A stretch of 64,000 nucleotides of DNA from Anodontia alba (Eukaryota > Mollusca > Bivalvia > Lucinida > Lucinidae). Shown here one piece after another: positions 1 through 10,813 of the stretch. Numbering within the stretch: the first letter of the stretch is position 1; the number at the start of each line of letters is the position of its first letter. Below the pieces are notes generated by a model. The model saw nothing but the letters and a program-made list of their open reading frames with translations. It was not told where the DNA came from and did no database searches. The DNA lies in contig OZ024823.1 in NCBI GenBank assembly GCA_964016985.1, positions 38,963,264 through 39,027,263 on the forward strand, in the 5' to 3' direction. Position numbers and translations under genes: made by a program.

Positions 1-52
1 CTTCATGAATCAAGCTTCCAGATGACAAGAGCAATGGCGTATCAACCATGGC

Positions 53-254
53 ATTAATCTTAGCACTCTTGGGGCAAATTCAGCAGACGACAAACTGGTG
101 ATGTTTTCCTGAGTTTTCCAAGAAAATAGGATTTGGCATTGCATGCAAATTGTCTCCTTTGCATAAAATGACAAATGCTATTTTCTGGGAACAATAAGAA
201 AAATATTTCAAAATGTCGTCTGCTGAATTTTTACTCAGCATGCCGAGCTTTAAT
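53..254. mobile_element. MITE family C, copy
   Basis: Type features of the family: TTAA followed by CRCTTAGCANNCTGGGTAAA, then TTCAGCAGACGACA. A near-perfect inverted repeat meets at a centre such as TTGTCTCC..GGAGACAA inside ATTTCATGCAAATTG. Ends beginning TTAA suggest a piggyBac-like source, though no transposase of that type is present. This copy is diverged at its left end. A more decayed copy follows at 263-417. Confidence 0.7.
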
Positions 255-479
255 ACACTCTAGGTAAATCTGCAAATGACAAGAACATTTTTTTTTTTCA
301 AATTTTGCCCAGAAAACAGAGCTTAGTTTTGGGGCATTTCATGTGAGATATCAATCTTTGTTTTCTGGGATAAATTAGAAAAAATGTTGTCTGCTGCTGA
401 TTAAGTTTGGCAGGTTAATGGTAATGTCTGATCATGTAAAGCTTTGTGTTTGATCATGTAAAGCATATAACCAATGTCT

Positions 480-705
480 GGGCCCAGTTGTTCAAAGCTA
501 ACGATGTCGTTAGTTAACGATTCGTTAAAATTTACATGGAATGTTACACAAATATGCTGAAACTTTTTGCTGAAAAAACGTGAGTAGCTCTCACATTTTT
601 TCAGCAAAAAATATCAACATATTGTATATTGAATCCGCTAAAACTGTTAACAAAATGACCTTAAATGAGCTCATTAAGCTAACGATTCTTTGAACAACTG
701 GGCCC
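480..705. mobile_element. MITE family G, copy
   Basis: Inverted GCCCAGTTGTTCAAAGC ends around an imperfect hairpin that includes GCTGAAAAAANGTGAGTAGCT. Flanks read TCTGG on the left and CCTGG on the right, close to a 5-bp duplication (see the copy at 10048, where it is exact). Confidence 0.75.
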
Positions 706-1180
706 TGGAATTCAATGCCTATGCAAAGTTTCAAGAAGATTAATAAAACAAACTATGCGAGTTAGAGTGCTGATGTACATACAGACAGTCCAATGTTATA
801 ACATGACAGCAACAGGGTATAAATTTGGTCCTTAAAGGGACAAAACTGAATTTAGGATGGCAGTGACATTTGAACAGTCAAACCAAGGGTTTCAGGCCAC
901 ATTTGACCTTTAGACTTGACCTTTATTGGAATATCTGGGCAGTGCAATCTGGAATTGCACTCATAAATGCAGGAAATTTAAAGTCACATGAAATGGACGA
1001 TACATGTAAATCATGCTTAAATGTGCAGTGGACAGAGCAAATTGAGTTCCAGTATCATGAAAAGGTCAATCCAAAAGGTCAATCTGGTCTGTCCCTGTGA
1101 AGCTTTTGCTGTGTTATTTTGTTCAGGGCTGACATCCAAAGGTTAAAAATTGTCAAGACTCACAACTTACTTTACTGACC
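706..1180. other. intergenic or intronic, nothing recognised
   Basis: AT-rich, with no splice-bounded open frame, hairpin or tandem structure I can support. A 76-codon open frame on the plus strand has no recognisable content. Confidence 0.4.
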
Positions 1181-1189
1181 ATAGGCATA

Positions 1190-1388
1190 TGGACAGACAG
1201 GTATAAGCAAACAGTGTAGACCCAGATCAGATGCCACAGAATGTGGCATCTGATCAGGGTCTATACTGTTTGCCACTCATCCAGTCATTTTTAGATGCAT
1301 CAATATGTAGTAAAAATGGGCTTATTGAAGTTTTAGAACAAATATGGTAAGGTGTTAAGGTGTCTAAATACCTAGGGTATTTATGGTA
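1190..1388. mobile_element. MITE family D, 3' half with core hairpin
   Basis: Core stem GCAAACAGTGTAGACCC..GGGTCTATACTGTTTGC with tip ATGCCACAGAATGTGGCAT. The right end reads GGTGTCTAAATACCTAGGG, the family terminus in reverse. The left terminus is lost. Confidence 0.65.
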
Positions 1389-1637
1389 AGATGTGATTTT
1401 TTTTTTATCAATCTTTGTGCTGATCATTCAGCTTGCCATATTAAACCTCATTATTTGGACATATATATCTAAACAACATAGACCCAGATCAAACTGCTTC
1501 TAATGCATCTACATTAGCATTAACTAAGAAGCAAGGAAATCAAAAGCAAGGAAATTAGGCAAACATAGAAATACTTTATTTTTGCATCATTCTGCATAAG
1601 TGGTTGTGAACAGGAATCAGAAAACAAACAACAACCA

Positions 1638-1984
1638 CTGTATTCGACCTAATTACCACACCGTGCACTTCGGTTTTTCAAACTTACTGAGAAAACTTGT
1701 AGTAAAATATGTATTCACCCAACAAAAGTACTCTTTAAAAACAAAATCAGCAAATAACTTATTTTAGGGTGTTTAATATTTTTTTTTTCTTCTTTCTTTC
1801 TGATTTTCTTTCTAAAAGCATATGTTGTGGTACTCATTTAAATTGCATCAACTAGTCAAATGGGTCCCACAACATATGCCATTATAAAGAAGTAGACAAA
1901 AGTACACTGGCTGCAATCTGAAGACTACGGAATTACTTGACTAAGCGCTTTTAAGGATATGTGTGGTAATTAGGTCAAATATGG
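1638..1984. mobile_element. MITE family B, diverged copy
   Basis: Ends match TATTCGACCTAATTACC and its complement. The centre is the hairpin GCATATGTTGTGG..ATTTGAATTGCATC, whose right arm is partly lost. Older than the copies at 15255 and 55292: the terminal CCG is CTG and the flanking TA is CA. Confidence 0.75.
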
Positions 1985-2197
1985 TAATAACAGCCTTGGC
2001 TGATCCTCCTAGCTGGTTAGAGGAGTAACCAGATAAATGTTTTTCTTGTAACTACGAAATGTTGTTGGTACCCATCAGAAGTGCCTCCCAACTTTTTAGT
2101 TTGTTACTTCTAGCACTCTTTGTTTTTTTTTACTGCATACTAAATAACTCAAATATTCCTCATTTCTCTTGTTATATGGTGAAAATGCCATGACTTA

Positions 2198-2565
2198 TAC
2201 TGCTGTAGATAAGAGGGTAGACTGGCTCCAGTCTCCAGTGACTAAATTTTTTTTCTTATAATCCTGTTTAATAATCCACTAAAATGAAACCAAAAATAGT
2301 ATCATGATTATAAAGGATGGTCACTAGTGACCAGCCTTTATAGTCGTGATATTTTTTTGGTTTTATTCTAGTGAAATATCAAATATCTAGAGAAATATTT
2401 AGTCACTGGAGACTGGAGCCAGTCTAATAAGAGGGGTACAAAGATATGAAAACATATGCTGTGGTTACTCATCAGGAGTGCCTCATCTTGTACCCAAAAC
2501 ATATGTTTTTGTGAAGAAATAAGAAAATTATCAATACCTTTTCACTGAAAAAATGCCTTATCTTA
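2198..2565. mobile_element. MITE family A copy split by a J element
   Basis: Family A is a hairpin built on CATATGTTGTGGGTACTC..TTAGAAGTGCCTC, with outer parts reading CTCCAGATAAG on one side and CTTATCTGGAG on the other. Here the left outer part (TGTAGATAAGAGGG) is interrupted by the J copy and resumes with the duplicated ATAAGAGGG. Confidence 0.75.
2218..2426. mobile_element. MITE family J with 9-bp target duplication
   Basis: A 209-bp palindromic element with ends TAGACTGGCTCCAGTCTCC, inverted at the right. ATAAGAGGG lies immediately on both sides (2209-2217 and 2427-2435). Nine-base duplications are typical of Mutator-like elements (MULEs), which is the most economical class; no transposase is present. 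Confidence 0.88.
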
Positions 2566-2847
2566 TATTTTACCATTATAGTAGGATAAATTAATATAAC
2601 CATGGGGAAGTAGAGAAATTTCTTTGCGTTATGATGAACAGATATATTAAAATCATATCTGTTATAAATAATTCTCCAAGTCTTCTACGTTTTGTCCCAA
2701 ATCACCTACCGCCACAGCTGAGAGAAATTTTCAGAAGTCAAATTACTTCATAAATCATGATCTTGTTCTACTTAGGACAAGACTAGTGTAAAATGAGGAC
2801 TTTAAGTACATTTATCTTAGACATAAGATACAGTTGACATTTCTTAC

Positions 2848-2877
2848 AAAAAAAAAACCCCAACCCCCCCCCACCCC

Positions 2878-2909
<32 letters not shown>

Positions 2910-2930
2910 ACACACACAAAAAAAAACAAC
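2848..2930. repeat. compound microsatellite A/C/(CA)
   Basis: An A run, a long C-rich run, twelve or so CA units and an A run, in that order. Confidence 0.95.
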
Positions 2931-2949
2931 AAAGAAATGCGTCAAAAGT

Positions 2950-3115
2950 TTTCTTATCTCTCCATGACATAAGTTCTAGGTACTAATTAGAACTTCTAGG
3001 TACTCATTAGAACTGCCTCACTTTGGTGTCTCCAATGAGTAGACGCAACATTTTTTTTCTGGAGAAATATTAGAAAAATACTTATCTGAATAACCCTCAT
3101 CTACAGCTGTCTTAA
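2950..3115. mobile_element. decayed family A copy
   Basis: TACTCATTAGAACTGCCTC and TCTCCATG/ATTAGAAAAATA parts of family A remain, with an internal duplication of TTCTAGGTACT. The hairpin is no longer perfect. Confidence 0.5.
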
Positions 3116-3116
3116 C

Positions 3117-3274
3117 AGTTACCACTCTATGGGCAAATTCAGCAGACGACAAATTGAAGATTTTTTTTTTCTAATTTTTTCCACAAAATAGGCTTTGATA
3201 TTTCATGCAAATTGTCTCCTCAGGAGACAATTTGCATGAAATGTCAAAACCTGTTTTCCAGGAAAAATATGAAA

Positions 3275-3305
<31 letters not shown>

Positions 3306-3346
3306 GTCGTCTGCTGAAATTTATTACCCAGCATGTTAAGCGTTAA
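3117..3346. mobile_element. MITE family C, copy
   Basis: CAGCAGACGACAAATTG and its complement around a GTCTCC/GGAGAC centre; the right terminus is GCATGTTAAGCGTTAA. An A20/ATAAATA expansion sits in the right arm. Confidence 0.85.
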
Positions 3347-3644
3347 CAAGCCAGAAACATTATATACAATACAGTAGCTCGTTTTCAACAAGATTAGTGA
3401 TAACATCGCTTGACTTTTCACCTTTATTCATAAGTAATTCCTGCCCCACTGTCCCCATTACCACTTTAGACAAATAAGGTTTACTTGGACAGTTTTATTC
3501 AATAGCGGGAAGCACTGAATAACAGTTTTGTCCATATGTTATTTTATGTCGATTTAATGGGGTTAAGACGTGTCACGGTCCATTTTTGGTTCAACAATTT
3601 TGGTAAATTATATATAGGAAGCACTTTGCTGGTTATCCCACATA

Positions 3645-3832
3645 GCTCTAGATATGACCCACATCCAGAGAAATATTTTTCATATTTCTCCATGGAAACA
3701 TACATTGTGGGTACTCATTAGAAGTGCCTCAATGAGGCACTTCTAATGAGTACCCACAAGGTATGTTTCCATGGAGAAATAAGAAAAATATCAATACTTT
3801 TTGTTGAAAAAATGCCTTATCTGGAGCTAAAT
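3645..3832. mobile_element. MITE family A, copy
   Basis: A long hairpin centred near 3728 (GTGCCTCAATGAGGCAC), with outer ATCCAGAGAAATATTTTTC and CTTATCTGGAGC parts. Confidence 0.8.
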
Positions 3833-4029
3833 CATGATAATAAAAGAAGAGTAATTGTCTAATATTATCTTGTCAGGCTAAACATATTCTTATTTATTAC
3901 TTTTCTGTATTTAAAAGTTAATTTTCTTACTGAAAAGAAATACCGAAATCTTGTCCATTTTCCTTGTACCATTATACAATTTCCATATCTCTGTATCTGT
4001 GTAGAAGGAACCCACTTGCTGGCTTTCTT

Positions 4030-4553
4030 ATGACGAAAATATGCCTATATAATTTTGACCCCTTAAGCCCACTCTGGGGTTTACAGGGGTATACATTATT
4101 TTTCTTATTTCCGCTCAAAAACATAGATTGTGGGTATGCCGACAATCTATGTTTTGAGCAGAAATATTAAGAAAATCAGAATTTTTACCTGAGAGTTTTC
4201 ATTTTTTGGTGGTAAAAATTTCAACATATTTGAATAGGTGTGTTTTCGTAATGTTAATTATGTTGTTGGAACACACCATTACAAAAACACGCCTATTCAA
4301 ATATATGGAAAATTTCACCTCCAAAAAACTGAAAATTTTCAGATAAAAACCTGATATTTTTCATATTTCTGCTCAAAACATAGATTGTGGGTACTCGTTA
4401 GAACTGCCTCGGCGAGGCAGTTCTAATGATTACCAACAATCTATGTTTTATGCAGTAATAAGAAAAATAATGTATACCCCTGTAAACCCCAGTTTTACTA
4501 TATAAAAGTGGGGTTTAAGGGGGTCAAAATTATGTAGACTTGTTTTCGTGATG
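4030..4553. mobile_element. two family K MITEs in opposite order
   Basis: The first copy runs from about 4030 to 4253, the second from about 4277 to 4553. Each has ends ACGAAAATATGCC or ACAAAAACACGCC. In the first the TTTTGACCCC side is on the left, in the second on the right, so the pair forms a larger inverted repeat around 4265. The core hairpin CATAGATTGTGGGTA..TACCCACAATCTATG is intact in the second and shortened in the first. Confidence 0.75.
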
Positions 4554-4647
4554 CAATTTATGTTTTTGAAAAAGAATAAGAAAAATATTACCAGCAGTCT
4601 GGATACTCCTATCTTGAGCTATGTTAACCACACTAGTATAAAGGAAA

Positions 4648-4867
4648 TACCATAATAACTCTAAGTATTGGGACACCTTATCTACTTACCATACATGTCC
4701 TAAATTTTGAAATAGTCTATTCTACTACCTCTTGATGTGTCTAAAATATTGCTGTATGTATGACAAACCGTGTAGACCCTGATCAGATGCCATGTTCTGC
4801 GGCATCTGATCTGGATCTACAGTATTTGCAACAGCCTATTTGTCTCAATACTTAGGGTTATTACGAT
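4648..4867. mobile_element. MITE family D, full copy
   Basis: Ends ACCATAATAACTCTAAG and CTTAGGGTTATTACG. The internal order is the family standard: ACACCTTATCTACTTACCATAC, then GATGTGTCTAAAA, then the GTGTAGACCCTGATCAG hairpin. Confidence 0.8.
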
Positions 4868-4990
4868 ATTATTGAAATGGCAGCAAAACTTTAGAACATC
4901 ACCACCCTGATAAGTCAAACCATTATGCATAAAATGTCTGAATGAAGCCCTAAGTAATGCCAAGTACTTTGGAAGGTTAGGCAATTGTGT

Positions 4991-5521
4991 CTACTGTGCT
5001 TTTGACATCTTTCAGAAAGTCGTTTTTTGCTTGACGCTTTACATAAGTAAATTTTCAAATTTTTGTCACTACCTATGTATAAAAAAATTTATTCTAGTTA
5101 TTGGTTTTTAAAAAATCAAATATTTTCACTTTTTCCCATAGTAAAAATGAAGCCAAATCATGCAGAAATCTATAGGGTAGGTAACTTGGAGCCAAATTTT
5201 CAACAAGTTCCACTTGCTCAATTTTTCTGAAATTTTCACAATATTGTTGTAAAACATAAATAATTCAAATTCAGCAAAGAAAAGTAAAAAAATATTTTCT
5301 TAGACAAAAATTAAAAAAAATCACTTTACTAGAAATTGCATAGGTCAGACTAACTTTTGGCCGTAACTTTAATTTTTGTGTAAATATTTGAGAATAAAAC
5401 ACAGAAACATAAAAGTCAAATGGTTTCTGATAAGATATGGTCAATCAGAACAAAATATTTTCATTTAAAATAAAACGGCAAGCCAGAAACGTCTTTCCAA
5501 GAGATGTCGAAAGGACAGTAG
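4991..5521. mobile_element. repeat family N, full copy
   Basis: About 530 bp with inverted ends CTACTGTGCTTTTGACATC and GATGTCGAAAGGACAGTAG. The inner parts are AT-rich. It gives the empty-site sequence (AAGATATGGTCAATC) for the mariner insertion in the second copy at 59722. Confidence 0.75.
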
Positions 5522-5557
5522 ACCACAAGATTATAAGTTTGAATTCCCTCAAATATC

Positions 5558-5810
5558 ATAGCTCCAGATAAGAGGAGGTATCAACATACTATTTTCATAT
5601 TTCTGCACAAATATATATTGTGTGGGTACTCATTAGAAGCCCCTCAGCATTGCCGAGATTCTTCTAATGAGTATCACAACATATGTTTTTGTGCAGAAAT
5701 ATTTTCTTATTTCTGCACAAAAACATTTATTGTAGGGTACCTATTAGAAGTGCCTTGGTGAGATGCTTCTAATGGGTACCTACAAAATACATTTTTGTAA
5801 AGAAATAAGA
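5558..5810. mobile_element. family A MITE with two cores, left part
   Basis: Opens with ATAGCTCCAGATAAGAGG and carries two successive TACTCATTAGAAG-type hairpins. It is broken at AGAAATAAGA by the Helentron-like element at 5811; the rest (AATATTAGTACTTTTC to CTTATCTGGAGCTATG) lies at about 8577-8621. Confidence 0.75.
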
Positions 5811-8576
5811 ACAAGAGGCCCACGGGACACAGCTCGCTCACCTGACATAGCCACTGCAGATAAGCAGATGCTATGTAACATTTTTCCAATCCTACCACTC
5901 AAGGCTCTGGAAATTTTGAAATCTGAATCGGTCCAGCCGATGATGATGACGTCATCAATGAGCCCATTTCCAAAAAAACAATTATGTGTATATCACCTGT
6001 CACGAAAACTAATGACAATTGGCAGTCCTATAACTCCTTTTAAATAATACACCTCAACTCCGTTATATGACGGGTCCGGGTACAACGAGCATGATCAAAG
6101 CTGGCGTCATCAATAAATACAGTCAGGTATGTAAAAAGAAAGAAAAAAAAAAAAAAAAAAAGAAAAAACGGTTTTGTTGTTATTTCCACCTCCGCAGGGT
6201 TTTCCTAAACTATTTATAAACAACTGATTCCCGTCTTATATAAGCGTGAAGACGGCGGGAAACAGGAGAGACGGAACGAAACGACTTTCATGGACCAAAT
6301 TAGGTCTAATAAAAAAGGCCTGCGCCACGGGGGGTTTTGCCGTTTTCAGTGTTCAAGATTTAATCAGACTGCTTAAATTTTAAGCACTGACTAGCGCAAG
6401 TGGTGCATTACTTATTTTTACTGTGAAATCTACCTTGAATTATACTCGCGTGTTACGGCAATCAACAAAAAAAAAAAAAAAAAACGAAAAAAAAGAAGCA
6501 ATCAATTATACCCAGATCAGACGCCGTTGTATGCGACATCTGATCAGGACGTACACGGTTTGGGAATTTATTTATCGAATCTGGGACCGACAAACCGTGT
6601 TGATCAAAACAAAAAAGAAGAGGAAGAAAACGGGTGCGTTCAAGGGGTGCATTCTTTTATCACTCTCAGTAAAGCGACCTTTGATCTTTTGAACATGCCG
6701 ACTGCACCTGGATGTTTTGCAGTCTCAGTGTATTCACACGTGTCACACAAAGGGATTAATTATCAGACTACCGTTACTGATGATTCGTGTTAATCGCTTG
6801 TTTACCGTACAAAGGTCAGTGAAGTGTTGATTTTTTGACAATGTTTGGATAATGACGTAATTAATTTGTGCTGCGGGTAGGTTGCCGTTATTCAGCTGTC
6901 TCTCCAATATACATGTCAAATGACCGTTTAGAGCCTTTTAACTACCATAATATCGCATTTAAAAGGTGCGGGACGTTGTCAGTTTGGAAAGACTAGACCG
7001 TTTGTGATTTTTTAGACATCATTGATTTGTGAAAATTGGTTGGTTTGGGAAATGTTGGACCGATTTATTAGTGTTTTTGGGTGTTTGAAATCGGTCCAGA
7101 ATTCTTAATTTCGGTCCAGACCGGCTATTTTTCCGGTTTTCCCGAGGCCTGCTACCACTGCAACTAATGAATGGATCATCATTTAAGCAGTTCTTAGTTT
7201 TGAAGAAGAATATAAGGGCACAGCAGTCAATGGAGCATGATCATTTGAACAAACTCTCAATCACATTTCAACAGTAGGATGAATGTGAAATTTGATGGTA
7301 AATGGCTAAGTGGTTTCTGAAGAGTTGTTTAACAATTTAATGATTTTATACATGTAAACAGCACAGGGGCAGGGAAATATAATAAATGTCAAAAAGATTG
7401 CCTTTGGAAACAAAAAACTCACTACAGATTAGAAAACGGGAGTCTCAGTTTTTATTGAGACTCTTCATAAGCAGTAATGAAGTTTGCAACACTGCTTACT
7501 GTGGTTTTGGAGGAGCTGTCATTTAAAAAAATCATTTTTTAAAATTTAATGTTGCCATGGCAACCAAACAAAATGGTCACTGGTCATGAAACACATGAAC
7601 TGGGTAGACAAGCATCCAATGATTATAACTGCCAAATATGGTTCACATCATTTCACTGGTATGGAGTAAATGCAATTTAGCCTTCTCATAATAAGTCTAT
7701 GGGAGTTTTCTGTTGCCATGGCAACCAAACCAATGAGCTGATTGGCAGACTTTTAGCTATTTTCAATTGCCCTTACCTATTTAACACTTGTACCAAATTA
7801 GAGTCCTACTGCTTCAGTGGTTTTGGAAGAGTAGTCATTAAAAAAAATTTTTTTTTTAAACTTAATGCTGCTATGGAAACCAAACAAAATGGCCACTGGT
7901 CATGAAACACACAAATTGGGTAGACAATCATCAAATGATCATAACTGCCAAATATGATTCACAACATTTCACTGGTTATGAAGAAAATGCAATTTAACAA
8001 TTTTTCCATTATAAGTCTATGGGAGCTCTCTGTTGCCATGGCAACCAAACCAAGAGGCAGCTCACCACAATTTTAGCTATTTTGAATTGTTCTTACCCAA
8101 GCAACATTTGTACAAAATAAGAGTCATACTGCTTCATTGGTTTTGGAGTATATGTCATTTTAAAAATTTCTTTTTTTTAAATTTAATGTTGCCATGGCAA
8201 CCAAACAAAACGACCATTGTCATAAAACATATAAACTGGGTAGACAATTATCCAATGATCATACCTGCCAAATACTGTTCACATCACTTCACCGGTTATT
8301 TAGAAGATGCAATTTAACCATTTTCCCATATTTAGTCTATGGGAGCTTTGTGTTGCATGGCACCCAAACCAGGAAACAGAGCATCAAAATTTTAGCTATT
8401 TTTAAAGCCCCTAACCAAGCAACATTCTTACCAAGTTAAGGACAAATCGCTTCAATGGTTTTGGAAGAGTTGTTGTTTGAAAGTGTTAACAGATGGACGG
8501 AAAACCGGATGGATGGACGACGGATAAAAAAATGATCACTTTTGCTCATCCTGAGCATAGCTCAGGTGAGCTAAAA
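5811..8576. mobile_element. Helentron-like repeat element with internal tandem array
   Basis: Begins ACAAGAGGCCCACGGGACAC followed by CGCTCACCTGA, and ends with the hairpin TGAGCATAGCTCAGGTGAGC and CTAAAAAT. These subterminal inverted AGCTCACCTGA motifs, together with an internal array, resemble the non-coding Helentron relatives described in bivalves (inference). At 7551-8500 there are three units of about 315 bp, each opening with GTTGCCATGGCAACCAAAC, itself a palindrome. It sits in a family A MITE and holds a hAT-like insertion. Confidence 0.7.
5900..7151. mobile_element. hAT-like non-autonomous element, 8-bp target duplication
   Basis: Compared with the sister element at 35411, about 1.25 kb is extra here. 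It is flanked by CTACCACT at 5892-5899 and again at 7152-7159. Ends are CAAGGCTCTGGAAA and, read inward from the right, CAGGCCTCGGGAAA, fitting the CAGGxxxxGxAAA form of hAT ends. The interior is CpG-rich, with repeated 'TCGGTCCAG' near both ends and TATATAAG at 6237. It has no transposase frame. An A-rich run lies at 6145-6175 and a second at 6466-6495. Confidence 0.75.
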
Positions 8577-8639
8577 ATATTAGTACTTTTCACATGAGAA
8601 AAGCACCTTATCTGGAGCTATGCAATATTCATCAAAAAG

Positions 8640-8860
8640 CAGTAACACACTCACAACCCAAGTACTAAAAAGACTTATACATAGAAGAAAAGTCAAAACA
8701 TTGAGAAACATTGGACAGAGCAATATCTTCTGATGGTCCAAATACCAATAATCTGGAGAAAGGTTTATTCTGCTTCCTTATTAAATTGTGTTGTCAGGAC
8801 TAACAATGACCAGGTCTAATCGATCATTTAATGGCCACAGTGGAATACTCAACCTTTTAC
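8640..8860. repeat. dispersed low-copy sequence, copy 1
   Basis: Contains ACAATGACCAGGTCTAATCG and GATCATTTAATGGCC, matched by ACAATAGCCAGGTCTAATTG and GATCATTTCACGCC at 12690-12890. No hairpin, tandem repeat or clean open frame was seen. Confidence 0.5.
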
Positions 8861-8884
8861 CAGTGTGTTTGCTGGAATTGAGGC

Positions 8885-9094
8885 TTAACCCGGGTCCTGC
8901 TGAACCAAGATATGCCCTGCCTTAGCAAACAGTGTAGGTCCAGCTCAGCTGGCTCCTGAAGAAGCTAACTGATCTGGAGCTGCACTGTTATTAAGTCTGT
9001 AAATTTGTATCAACAACCTGTATCAAGTAATCTGATCGGCTGAAAATTAGAAGTGGGCATGGCATCTTAATTTCTTCAGTATGGCAAGGGTTAA
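8885..9094. mobile_element. MITE family E, copy
   Basis: Bounded by TTAA, with ends TTAACCCGGGTCCTGCTGAA and CAAGGGTTAA. The family carries GATATGCCCTGCCTTTGC, then the CAGTGTAGATCCAGATCAG hairpin with tip TTGGCTTC..GAAGCCAA, then CAATCTGATTGGCTGAAAAT. TTAA followed by CCC suggests a piggyBac-like origin. The core is diverged here. Confidence 0.8.
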
Positions 9095-9115
9095 CATAAC
9101 TTACTACTGCCAACA

Positions 9116-9327
9116 TAGACTGGCTCCAGTCTCCAGTGACTAAATATTTTCTCATAATCCTGTTTGATAGTCCACTAAAATAAAACCAAAAAAATATGAT
9201 GACTATAAATCTGGTCACTAGAGTGACCAGCCTTTATAGCCATGATATTATTTTGGTTTACTTTTAGTGGATTATTAAACAGATTATAAGAAAAAACAGT
9301 TAGTCACTGGAGACTGGAGCCAGTCTA
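9116..9327. mobile_element. MITE family J, second copy, 9-bp target duplication
   Basis: Same ends as the copy at 2218. CTGCCAACA occurs at 9107-9115 and 9328-9336. The two copies differ mainly in the central ACTAGTGACCAG region. Confidence 0.88.
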
Positions 9328-9389
9328 CTGCCAACATGACAGTGTCAAAATGTGACTGGAAACTGGTTCACTTATATATGTCTCATCAA

Positions 9390-9585
9390 GCGAAAATATA
9401 CCTTTCAGGTCATGTGCAGACAGCGAAGGCTCAGATCAGACTGCGCATGCGTAGTCTGATCAGGACCTTCCCTGTCCGCAACAGAATCATTGGATACTAT
9501 AGAATGTTTCAATCGAGAGAGCAAATGCCAGGATGAGACTTTGGGCATGTGCAGGATGATGTAAATCTGCACATTTTGCGCATAC
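9390..9585. mobile_element. MITE family L, copy
   Basis: Hairpin AGATCAGACTGCGCATGCGTAGTCTGATC, preceded by CAGACAGCGAAGGC and followed by CCTGTCCGCAACAGAATCA, the family order. Confidence 0.65.
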
Positions 9586-9829
9586 TTATCCCTTAAACTG
9601 CGGATCACAACAATTGTCATCTGTTTTGTCATCTGCTTGTGATTTTAAAAGTCATTTTTGCAAACAGTGTGGACCCAGATCAGACTGCTCCTCTAGGAGC
9701 AGTCTGATCAGGGTCCATACTGTTTGCCTGTATGTAAAATAGGTTTGAAAAGTTTGCAAGAATATTCAGCGAACAACATAAACAGACTACATTTTCAGGT
9801 GCATGTTTTCTTGGCGCTTTAAGGGTTAA
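9586..9829. mobile_element. MITE family F, copy
   Basis: Right end TTGGCGCTTTAAGGGTTAA; left end CCCTTAAACTGCGGATCACA. Core GCAAACAGTGTGGACCC with tip GCTCCTCTAGGAGC. Confidence 0.8.
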
Positions 9830-9913
9830 AAGTACTTATTTTCTCTTGATGTGGCCCATACCATGGTGACATACTTTGACCAGACCCACTGACATGATAC
9901 TACCACCACTCAC

Positions 9914-9954
9914 ATTATATTGAAGCTGACCAATCCTAGCTCCTCTTCCTAATA
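9914..9954 (-). other. weak exon candidate
   Basis: A 41-nt stretch between TACTCAG and AAT|GTGAGT. It would accept the phase 1 end of the 13287 exon (Val then LGRGARIGQLQYN). A second donor, AAA|GTATGT, would extend it to 9875. The frame is open, but the piece is too short to mean much by itself and no domain is recognised. Confidence 0.15.
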
Positions 9955-10440
9955 CTGAGTACCAAGTGAAAGAGTATCTGGGCTGCATCGAATGTGTGCA
10001 AAATGTGCCGATTCAGATCATCCTGAGCTTGCGCAAAGTATCATCCTGGGCCCAGTTGTTCAAAGCGCCTTTAGCTTAACAAGCTCATTAGGGGTCAAAA
10101 TGTTAACTGTTCTAGTAAGTACAATATCTAATTCACAGGCATTTTTGCTGAAAAAATGTGAATAGCTTTTGTATTTGCAAAAGCTACTCACATTTTTTCA
10201 GCAAAAATATTAGCGTATATGCCATATTTAATGATCAAAATTTTAACGATACGTTAACTAACGACATCGTTAGTTTTGAACAAGTGGGCCCTGGCCTTTA
10301 CTGTCCATTCATAAATTCTGTAGTATCCAATGATTCTGTTGGTGGACAATTAAGGCCCTGATCAGACTGCAGAGATGTGTAAACTGATCTGGGCCTTCAC
10401 TGTCTGCAGTTGCCCGAATACAGGTTTGGGCATGGCAAGA
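9955..10440. mobile_element. MITE family L copy split by a G element
   Basis: The left part ends AAAGTATCATCCTGG. After the G element it continues CCTGGCCTTTACTGTCC and the hairpin with TGCAGAGATGTGTA. In unbroken L copies this junction reads ATCATTCGTGCCTTTGCTG. Confidence 0.65.
10048..10291. mobile_element. MITE family G inside L, 5-bp duplication CCTGG
   Basis: Taking the element as GCCCAGTTG...CAAGTGGGC leaves CCTGG on both sides, consistent with one CCTGG in the interrupted L copy. The boundary is uncertain by a base or two because the ends are G/C runs. Confidence 0.75.
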
Positions 10441-10597
10441 TCCATCTAGTACCAATTTTACAAGTGTCTTTATGCTTGGCAGGGCATTGAATCCATAACC
10501 TCCCACTCTGAGCCATTTGGACAAGTCAAGGCAACATATATAAATATAAAGAACACTTTATCAAAAACAGAAAGAACAAATGAAAAGGACTGCAACT

Positions 10598-10697
10598 GCA
10601 GATGCAACACCCACTTCTTCAGAAGCCAACTGATCTGGATCTACACTGTCTGCAAAGGCAGAGTATATTCTGGTTCAGCAGGACAAGGGTTAGAACC
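10598..10697. mobile_element. half copy of MITE family E
   Basis: Only the side from the hairpin centre (TTCAGAAGCCAACTGATC) to GGTTCAGCAGGACAAGGGTTA remains. Confidence 0.7.
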
Positions 10698-10813
10698 GAC
10701 CTTAAGGTCAACAATAGAACTGTTTGGGGGGCTTTAACCTGCAAGTTTTTTTACCATTCAGAACCAAAATCAACAAACAGCAACATGGTACTCCATTGCA
10801 CAGTGCTATTTTA

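Noticed and set aside
6237..6244. TATATAAG as a host promoter
   Set aside because: It lies in the middle of the hAT-like element; no downstream gene.
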